Below, piece after piece: positions 41,696 through 46,907 of a stretch of 46,907 nucleotides of DNA; positions within the stretch are counted from its first letter, which is position 1; every line of letters begins with the position of its first letter. The position numbers and the translations under genes are program-made. Below the pieces are notes generated by a model. The model was not told the origin of the DNA, made no database searches, and saw nothing but the letters and a program-made list of their open reading frames with translations. Source of the DNA: a virus; IMG/VR virus record IMGVR_UViG_3300028556_000015, positions 1 through 46,907 of that record; one strand, 5' to 3'.

Positions 41696-42079
41696 ATGAG
41701 AGTAAATAATAGACAAATAGCAACAAATGTACCTCTGAATGCGAATTACAACTCGCCTTATCAGCCGCTAAAAAGTATTTTTATGTATACTATTGCAGCG
41801 ATTATAACAGGTACACCTAGTGGTACGCTTAAGATTCAAGCATCCAATGACCCAGAGACTAATGATACTCAAACAAATTCTACTGGATTACCTCCTGCTG
41901 TAGGTCCAGTTAACTGGGTTGATATCGCAGATTCTTCATTTGCAGTAGCTACATCAGGAGAGACAATGTGGAATGTTAGATATATTGGGTACAATTACGT
42001 ACGAGTTGTATATACAGATGCTTCTGGCGGTACTAGTACTGCTACGATGAATATTATATATAACGGTAAAGGCGACTAA
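41696..42079 (+). CDS. Small fibre-associated beta protein, copy 2
   Basis: 127 aa: SIFMYTIAAIITGTPSGTLK, IQASNDPETND, NWVDIADSSFAV, YNYVRVVYTDASGGTSTATM. Paralogous in layout to 37978 and likewise placed just before a fibre gene that starts with a short linker. Probably a base or adaptor of the fibre. AAGGA ribosome-binding site. Confidence 0.55.
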   Translation: MRVNNRQIATNVPLNANYNSPYQPLKSIFMYTIAAIITGTPSGTLKIQASNDPETNDTQTNSTGLPPAVGPVNWVDIADSSFAVATSGETMWNVRYIGYNYVRVVYTDASGGTSTATMNIIYNGKGD

Positions 42080-44398
42080 ATGGCTAATAATTACATTGAT
42101 TTACCGTTAGAAGGCGGCGGCAGTGGTGCTGGCGTCTCTAGTGTAAATACTTTAAGCGGTGCCCTAACTCTTGTAGGCGGACCTAATATTACAGTAACCA
42201 ATATTGGTAATGTAATTACTATTTCTTCTTCTGCACTACCAACTGCTTTAATTTCCTTGAATGGTAGTACATTTGCTAATCAAACTTTAGTAATTGGTAC
42301 TGCTGGTACAGATTTTAATATAGTTGATAATAATCCTGCAGGTATTCATACATTTAATCTCCCTACTGCTTCTGCTACTAATCGTGGAGCTTTGTCTAGT
42401 GCTGACTGGTCTACATTCAATGCTAAACAACCTGCAGGGAATTACATTACAGCACTTACAGGTGATGGCACTGCTAGTGGACCTGGATCTGCTGCATTTA
42501 CATTAGCTAATAGTGGTGTAATAGCAGGTAGTTATACATATTCTAGTATAACAGTTGATGCTAAAGGACGAGTTACTTCTGCAGCAAGTGGAGTAGCGCC
42601 TACAGGAACTGTTACTAGCGTTGCTCTTAGTGTCCCAGGAGCCATTTATAGTGTTTCTGGAAGTCCTATTACTACTTCAGGTACTTTAACCTTAAATCTC
42701 TTAAATCAAGCAGCAAATACAGTATTTGCAGGTCCCGTATCTGGTGGATCTGCAACGCCTTCATTTAGAGGTTTAGTTTCTGCTGATATTCCTAATAATG
42801 CTGCTAATACTAGTGGTACTGCAAGTAACATTACAGCATCTTCTAATAGTACATTGACTACATTGTCTTCATTGAGCTTACCTGGTACCCAGGTTACAGG
42901 GAATATTGCAGGTAATGCAGCAAACGTAACTGGAACAGTATTAGTAGCTCATGGAGGTACTAGCAATACGACTGCAGCAGGTGCTAGGACTTCTACTGGT
43001 CTTAATATTGATCAGCGATCTACATTTTCTAATGCTAATTATACTGTACTGAGTACTGATAGATATGTTGCTCAAATTGGTACAATGTCTGCTCCTAGAG
43101 TAGTGACTTTACCAGCAGCTAATAGTCTTAACCCAGGCCAAGTCCTTATTATTGCAGATGAATCAGGTACTGTTAGTACTACTAATACTTTGACTCTGAC
43201 TGCTGTTGGATCTGATACTATTGATGGTGCAGCTACAAAGACTATTCGAGCAGCATATGGAGAATCATATTTAATCTCTAACGGTTCTAATATGTGGTTT
43301 CGTGGAGTAGATGGAATAGGATCTGGAGGTACTGGGTTATCTACTGTTCCTACCAATGGTCAATTACTAATAGGTAATAGTACTACATCTTCTTATAACC
43401 TTAGTACACTTACTGCAGGACCTGGTATTAGTATTACTAATGGCCCAGGCACCATCCAAATCAATAATACTTCTGTATCTGGCGGTGCTTTAGCTCAAGG
43501 TATGGTAGGAGATGGGTCTGATGGTAACGTAACTATCTCGGTTAATACTACTTTGACTCGAGATATGTACTACAATAATTTAACTGTCAATGCTGGAGTT
43601 ACTTTAAATACTGGCGGGCAAGTAATATTTGTTAAAGGTACATTAACAGTAGCAGCTACAGGTATCATAGATCTTAATGGTAGTAATGGTGGTAATAGCG
43701 CTACTACTGCAGCAGGAGCAGCAGGAACAGTAACAGCATCTGCAGGAACAACTGTAGGAAGCCCATCAGCAGGTACGGCAGGAGCAGCAGGAGGTACTGG
43801 AGTAGGTGCTAATGGTTCTACTCCAGGTACTGTAACAGGCATTGGCGGCGCTGGTGGACAAGCAGGTTCTGGCGGTTCTGGTTCTAATGGAGCAGGCGGC
43901 GGTGGCGGTGCTGGGGGAGTATTAAAAGCTATATTATGGAGAAACGTCCAAGCAATGTGGCAATCTCAATCTGCAGGCACTTATACAGGAACTGGTACAG
44001 GCGGTAGAGGCGGCAGTGCTGGAGGCGGTAACGGTACTAACCTCGGTGGTGGAGGCGGTGGAGGCGGTGCTGGAGGCGGCGGCGTATTCATTATAGCAGA
44101 TACAATAGCTAATTCAGGCACTATAGAAGCTTTAGGCGGTAATGGCGGTAATGGCGGTACTCCTACAGTTGGTACTAACCTCGGTGGTGGAGGCGGTGGC
44201 GGTGGCGGTGGCGGCGGTGCTGTTGTTATATTCGCTAATACTATTAGTTCTGCAGGTACTTTATTAGCTACTGGCGGTACTGGTGGTAATGCTGGTAGTG
44301 GTAACGGAACAGGAACAAATGGTACAGCAGGAGCAGCAGGTACTAAAGGTACAGTTGAAACATTTGAAGCAACAACTGGTACTTGGACTATTTCATAG
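42080..44398 (+). CDS. Large tail fibre/adhesin with polyglycine C-terminal domain
   Basis: 772 aa. The base module YIDLPLEGGGSGAGVSSVNT is followed by fibre repeats (ALTGDGTASGPGSAAFTLAN, VTSVALSVPGAIYSVSGSPI), the shared DGAATKTI/NMWFRGVDGIG domain, and a C-terminal 290 residues opening MVGDGSDGNVTISVNTTLTR, DMYYNNLTVNAGVTLNTGG. That part contains many Gly runs (GGGGGAGG, GGGGGGGGGG) separated by hydrophobic strands. Long Gly runs of this type form polyglycine-II helices in the S16-type phage adhesin gp38, so this end could be a receptor-binding tip; that comparison is inference. Confidence 0.7.
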   Translation: MANNYIDLPLEGGGSGAGVSSVNTLSGALTLVGGPNITVTNIGNVITISSSALPTALISLNGSTFANQTLVIGTAGTDFNIVDNNPAGIHTFNLPTASATNRGALSSADWSTFNAKQPAGNYITALTGDGTASGPGSAAFTLANSGVIAGSYTYSSITVDAKGRVTSAASGVAPTGTVTSVALSVPGAIYSVSGSPITTSGTLTLNLLNQAANTVFAGPVSGGSATPSFRGLVSADIPNNAANTSGTASNITASSNSTLTTLSSLSLPGTQVTGNIAGNAANVTGTVLVAHGGTSNTTAAGARTSTGLNIDQRSTFSNANYTVLSTDRYVAQIGTMSAPRVVTLPAANSLNPGQVLIIADESGTVSTTNTLTLTAVGSDTIDGAATKTIRAAYGESYLISNGSNMWFRGVDGIGSGGTGLSTVPTNGQLLIGNSTTSSYNLSTLTAGPGISITNGPGTIQINNTSVSGGALAQGMVGDGSDGNVTISVNTTLTRDMYYNNLTVNAGVTLNTGGQVIFVKGTLTVAATGIIDLNGSNGGNSATTAAGAAGTVTASAGTTVGSPSAGTAGAAGGTGVGANGSTPGTVTGIGGAGGQAGSGGSGSNGAGGGGGAGGVLKAILWRNVQAMWQSQSAGTYTGTGTGGRGGSAGGGNGTNLGGGGGGGGAGGGGVFIIADTIANSGTIEALGGNGGNGGTPTVGTNLGGGGGGGGGGGGAVVIFANTISSAGTLLATGGTGGNAGSGNGTGTNGTAGAAGTKGTVETFEATTGTWTIS

Positions 44399-44404
44399 GA
44401 ATTT

Positions 44405-44593
44405 ATGACACAATTAGATAATGATAATTATGGCAGAACAGTAAATTTAGACTCTAGTAATGGTATTGATACATATACTGTTCTTGATTCTAATAATGTA
44501 GTGAATGTAACGATATCTGTACCTTCTGGGACAGATCAAAGTCAAGTTTATAATACTATAAACTCTTTATCTCCATCTATTGGAGAAGGATAA
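44405..44593 (+). CDS. Small hypothetical protein after the adhesin
   Basis: 62 aa, Asn/Asp/Ser-rich, beta-like (TYTVLDSNNVVNVTISVPSG). No family recognised. Its position right after the adhesin suggests a fibre chaperone or cap, without direct evidence. Confidence 0.45.
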   Translation: MTQLDNDNYGRTVNLDSSNGIDTYTVLDSNNVVNVTISVPSGTDQSQVYNTINSLSPSIGEG

Positions 44594-44596
44594 AAT

Positions 44597-44917
44597 ATGA
44601 AAATAGGTCAACCAAGTGCTAGTAGTGGACTGAGCACTGATACACTAACGATTAACGTAGCTGGTGAGCACGTTATCTATAGTAGAACTACTATGGTACC
44701 GCTATCAGGCATCGTAGTAACTATGTCGCAAAGTGGTAGTCAATCTGCTAGCGTAGCTTCTCCACAAGCAGCAGGCCCACAAAGCCATATAGAAATGAAT
44801 GCTCCATTTAACTGCCAAGTAGGGGATATCTTACAAGTAGTAGTTAGTTCTAGTGCTCCTATTGATCAACCGCCTAATTTGATTAAAACTATTATCAATA
44901 TCGTAAAAACATCGTAG
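44597..44917 (+). CDS. Small beta-rich virion-like protein
   Basis: 106 aa: LSTDTLTINVAGEHVIYSRT, SGIVVTMSQSGSQSASVASP, GPQSHIEMNAPFNCQVGDIL and QVVVSSSAPID. It looks like a beta-sandwich whose end resembles fibre-associated proteins. Unknown function. Good purine-rich ribosome-binding site. Confidence 0.5.
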   Translation: MKIGQPSASSGLSTDTLTINVAGEHVIYSRTTMVPLSGIVVTMSQSGSQSASVASPQAAGPQSHIEMNAPFNCQVGDILQVVVSSSAPIDQPPNLIKTIINIVKTS

Positions 44918-44920
44918 GTT

Positions 44921-45172
44921 ATGGATAATAAACGTCTTGAAGACAAAGTAGATAAGATAGCTGATAGTATATCAGAGATTAACGTAACGCTTGCAAAGCA
45001 ATCAGTTATATTAGAAGAACACGTCCGCCGCAGTACTAATCTTGAAAATAGACTAGAACCTATTGAAAAACACGTCCATATGGTTAGTGGAGCTATGAAG
45101 TTGGCGGGTTTGTTAGCCATTCTTGCCGGTATTGTAGAGGCTTTAGTTAAGCTACTAGGACTTACAAAATGA
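44921..45172 (+). CDS. Holin-like protein with coiled coil and one membrane helix
   Basis: 83 aa. Residues 1-55 form a charged coiled coil (KVDKIADSISEINVTLAKQS, RSTNLENRLEPIEKHVHM), followed by one hydrophobic helix (MKLAGLLAILAGIVEALVKL). This layout resembles XhlA-type holin partners. It begins the lysis cassette and overlaps the next holin-like gene by four bases. Confidence 0.65.
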   Translation: MDNKRLEDKVDKIADSISEINVTLAKQSVILEEHVRRSTNLENRLEPIEKHVHMVSGAMKLAGLLAILAGIVEALVKLLGLTK

Positions 45173-45375
45173 ATTTTATAAAGAAACTACTTAGCGAAGA
45201 CGGTAGTATCTCTACAATGAGATTAATGTCGCTTATAAGCCTTATTGTAGGGTGTACCATTGGCATACTGGGTTTACTTAGAGGCAAGGATTTTACAGGA
45301 GTAGCGGCTATTTGTAGTGTATTTGTTGTTTCTGCTTTTGGTGGTAAAGCACTTCAAAAGGGAGATGAAAAATGA
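45169..45375 (+). CDS. Putative holin, two membrane helices
   Basis: 68 aa with two hydrophobic helices (LMSLISLIVGCTIGILGLL and GVAAICSVFVVSAFGG) separated by RGKDF, and charged ends. Small size, class II topology and position before lytic enzymes fit a holin. Coupled by ATGA overlaps on both sides. Confidence 0.7.
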   Translation: MNFIKKLLSEDGSISTMRLMSLISLIVGCTIGILGLLRGKDFTGVAAICSVFVVSAFGGKALQKGDEK

Positions 45376-46079
45376 GATTTGTAATTGGTTATATTGTTTG
45401 GTTATTAATAGTTACTGTGGGTATTACATCTGTATTGAAGTATGTAAAGTCTCAAGACTCATATATTAGAAATAGAGTCGTCCAGTTATCTAGTAAACGC
45501 GGTGGATGTTCTGGTATCCAAGTCCAAGCGCCTAGTGGCAAAGTATACACCTTGACTGCAAAGCATTGTTTTAGTCTATTAGAGAATGGAAAAGTCAAAT
45601 CTACTAATGAGCAAGGCAAATCAGAAATGATTAGCTTTGTTGCTATGGACGATAAATCGGACTTATTGCTTTTATCTGCTCCTGAGCATGCATTGTCTAT
45701 CCAAATCGCCGATAAACAGTATAAGCACCAACATGTCCATACTATGACCCACGGCGCTATGCAGCCAACCTATAGGACCGACGGTGAGCTACTATCCGAG
45801 CAGTCTATACATGCAATGCTATTCCCAGTATTAGAGCCAGAAGACTTCCAGCGCTGTTTAGATAACAAAATGGAAGTAATGATAGACATGGAACAAGGAA
45901 TTGTCTGTTCTATGAAAGAGACTGTTATGCTAAGTACTGCATTTGTAGTTGCTGGTAGTTCTGGCGGACCATTAGTAAACGATAATGGTGAATTAACTGG
46001 TATTGTATCAGTATCAGACGGCCCTTTTAGTGGTACTGTGCCCTTACTCGACATCCACACTTTCTTATTGGATAAGTAA
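45372..46079 (+). CDS. Membrane-anchored trypsin-like serine protease
   Basis: 235 aa. An N-terminal hydrophobic helix (VIGYIVWLLIVTVGITSVL) acts as signal anchor. The chymotrypsin-fold triad is visible: His65 in LTAKHC, Asp97 in KSDLLLL, Ser197 in GSSGGP, followed by GELTGIVSVSDG. Four cysteines (46, 66, 162 and 179) could form disulfides, so it probably works in the periplasm. It lies inside the lysis cassette, overlapping both neighbours, so it may help dismantle the envelope or act on fusion or defence proteins. The substrate is unknown. Confidence 0.8.
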   Translation: MRFVIGYIVWLLIVTVGITSVLKYVKSQDSYIRNRVVQLSSKRGGCSGIQVQAPSGKVYTLTAKHCFSLLENGKVKSTNEQGKSEMISFVAMDDKSDLLLLSAPEHALSIQIADKQYKHQHVHTMTHGAMQPTYRTDGELLSEQSIHAMLFPVLEPEDFQRCLDNKMEVMIDMEQGIVCSMKETVMLSTAFVVAGSSGGPLVNDNGELTGIVSVSDGPFSGTVPLLDIHTFLLDK

Positions 46080-46474
46080 TGACTCTCCGACTACGTAGGA
46101 TTGAATTTAGAGAAGATGGTATCTTTTCAGAGTTATATTTACCTGATGGCAAGATCTTAGCCCATACCTTAGAGCACTCATTCGCTTCCGTACCAAAGCT
46201 CTATGATGGCACTTTCAACTGCGTCAGAGGCGTGCATAAACTCCATAACAATGTACCCTTTCAAACGTTTGAAATAACTGGTGTATCTGGTCATACTGGT
46301 ATTCTCTTTCATGTAGGTAATTGGAATGATGATAGCGATGGTTGCGTACTATTAGGATCTGGCATAGCCCAGTCTAGCAAGGGCCAAATGGTTACCGGGT
46401 CTATGACTACCTTTACTGAGTTTATGACTCTTCTTCAAGGCTTAGATCAGTTTGAACTCATCGTCGAGAGTTAA
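46079..46474 (+). CDS. DUF5675 family protein, predicted cell-wall enzyme
   Basis: 131 aa. Typical DUF5675 pattern: LRLRRIEFREDGIFSEL, TLEHSF, GTFNCVRGVHKL, FQTFEITGVSGHTGILFHVG and NWNDDSDGCVLLGSG. His78 and Cys89 are arranged like the HxxN...SxGC active site of YkuD L,D-transpeptidase-like folds. Proteins of this family often lie in phage lysis regions. A role in peptidoglycan cleavage or remodelling is inferred. Confidence 0.75.
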   Translation: MTLRLRRIEFREDGIFSELYLPDGKILAHTLEHSFASVPKLYDGTFNCVRGVHKLHNNVPFQTFEITGVSGHTGILFHVGNWNDDSDGCVLLGSGIAQSSKGQMVTGSMTTFTEFMTLLQGLDQFELIVES

Positions 46475-46714
46475 CGTTTCGAAATCTTTCCTTTCATAAT
46501 ACGCCCCAGATTTAAGTCCAGCTACTTTCCAATCTACCCGATAGCATTTATATCCAGGTCTACCGACTTTGCCCAAGACCGGCACGCCCATTAAACACAT
46601 TAGGAAGATTTGCATTTCATCATCATAGTTAATATCTGTAGTTCCATCTGGTCTAAAATAGATTTCAGGATGGTCTACATACCACTTAGCAATACTCTTC
46701 TTCATTTTAACCAT
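46442..46714 (-). CDS. Hypothetical protein at right end
   Basis: 90 aa on the - strand: KSIAKWYVDHPEIYFRPDGT, DDEMQIFLMCLMGVPVLGKV, GRPGYKCYRVDWKV. No family recognised; mixed alpha/beta. It overlaps the DUF5675 gene by 33 bases (convergent) and its upstream neighbour through TAATG. Confidence 0.55.
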   Translation of the reverse strand: MVKMKKSIAKWYVDHPEIYFRPDGTTDINYDDEMQIFLMCLMGVPVLGKVGRPGYKCYRVDWKVAGLKSGAYYERKDFETLTLDDEFKLI

Positions 46715-46842
46715 TAGTTCAATCTCCTATGAATATAGATCATAACATCAACTATTGCTAAAAGCAAGATAATTGGTGCTAATAGAATTAACCCTATTGT
46801 GTATCTTAGGATTACTGATAAGTACTTACCTAGTTTTTTCAT
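46714..46842 (-). CDS. Small single-pass membrane protein
   Basis: 42 aa on the - strand: MKKLGKYLSVILRYTIGL, then ILLAPIILLLAIVDVMIYIH and a basic end RRLN. One long hydrophobic helix with basic ends. Coupled to the downstream gene by TAATG. A small holin-like or membrane-modulating role is possible, not shown. Confidence 0.5.
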   Translation of the reverse strand: MKKLGKYLSVILRYTIGLILLAPIILLLAIVDVMIYIHRRLN

Positions 46843-46907
46843 TCATACCTTCCACGCCTACTTCAGCAAATAATGCTAATAGCATTAAACGATGATTTTT
46901 TGCATCC
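46826..46907 (-). CDS. 3' end of a - strand gene, cut by the window edge
   Basis: Reading in from the right edge on the - strand, one frame stays open for 26 codons and ends AEVGVEGMNEKTR at TAA 46826-46828. It overlaps the following membrane-protein start by 17 bases, like other junctions here. Too little is visible for a function. Confidence 0.35.
   Translation of the reverse strand, partial: DAKNHRLMLLALFAEVGVEGMNEKTR

Noticed and set aside
1-46907. CRISPR array, tRNA genes, integrase or lysogeny repressor
   Set aside because: No regularly spaced direct repeats, no T-loop/acceptor pattern, and no recombinase or repressor motifs were seen. A weak HTH protein at 6976 fits a small terminase better.

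Overview
The window is most of a tailed double-stranded DNA phage genome of the short-tailed (podovirus-like) type, AT-rich apart from one internal tract. The evidence is a nearly continuous run of overlapping genes on the + strand holding a family A DNA polymerase, terminase, portal, scaffold, capsid, head-tail adaptor, tail hub, three large internal (ejection-type) proteins, tail fibres and a lysis cassette. No tail tube, sheath or tape-measure gene is visible. I see no integrase, repressor, RNA polymerase, tRNA or rRNA. Promoter-like sites match a host sigma70 consensus. The host cannot be named. A lipobox, a periplasm-type lysis set and a lytic transglycosylase suggest a diderm bacterium.

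Layout. 1-2600: lytic transglycosylase, dATP/dGTP diphosphohydrolase-like protein, HAD phosphatase, small hypotheticals and an SSB-like acidic protein. 2611-6526: an AEP-type primase fused to a DnaB-like helicase, then DNA polymerase A. A strong promoter (TTGACA-N17-TATATT) at 6572-6600 opens the packaging block: a helix-turn-helix protein (possible small terminase), a GNAT, the large terminase (8495-9946), a disordered GG-motif protein, an HNH endonuclease, portal (12601-14511), scaffold and major capsid protein (15887-17170). Two tandem terminators close that block.

17280-21783: an accessory island with a MoxR-like AAA+ ATPase, a partner protein carrying HExxH and a VWA domain, small unknowns, an alanine/tyrosine protein encoded by a (GCC/TAC)n tract, and a collagen-like lipoprotein. 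21783-24000: a structured leader, then two paralogous virion-type proteins; the larger carries an inserted DUF3494 (ice-binding-like) domain. 23970-30276: head-tail adaptor fused to an FN3 domain, a second HNH, a small virion protein, a tail fibre and a large tail hub protein. 31250-37281: three internal virion proteins sharing a short GG motif. 37978-44917: duplicated tail-fibre modules ending in a polyglycine adhesin-like protein. 44921-46474: holin-like proteins, a membrane-anchored trypsin-like protease and a DUF5675 protein. Three small - strand cassettes lie at 30265-30725, 37282-37837 and 46442-46907.

Most noteworthy: the DUF3494 domain inserted into one copy of a duplicated virion protein; the apparent ATC start and large RNA structure before the other copy; the MoxR/HExxH-VWA pair placed where a capsid protease might be expected; the NNC-only codon tract; overlapping divergent promoters that would give leaderless mRNAs; and a GG motif repeated about 17 times across five virion proteins.
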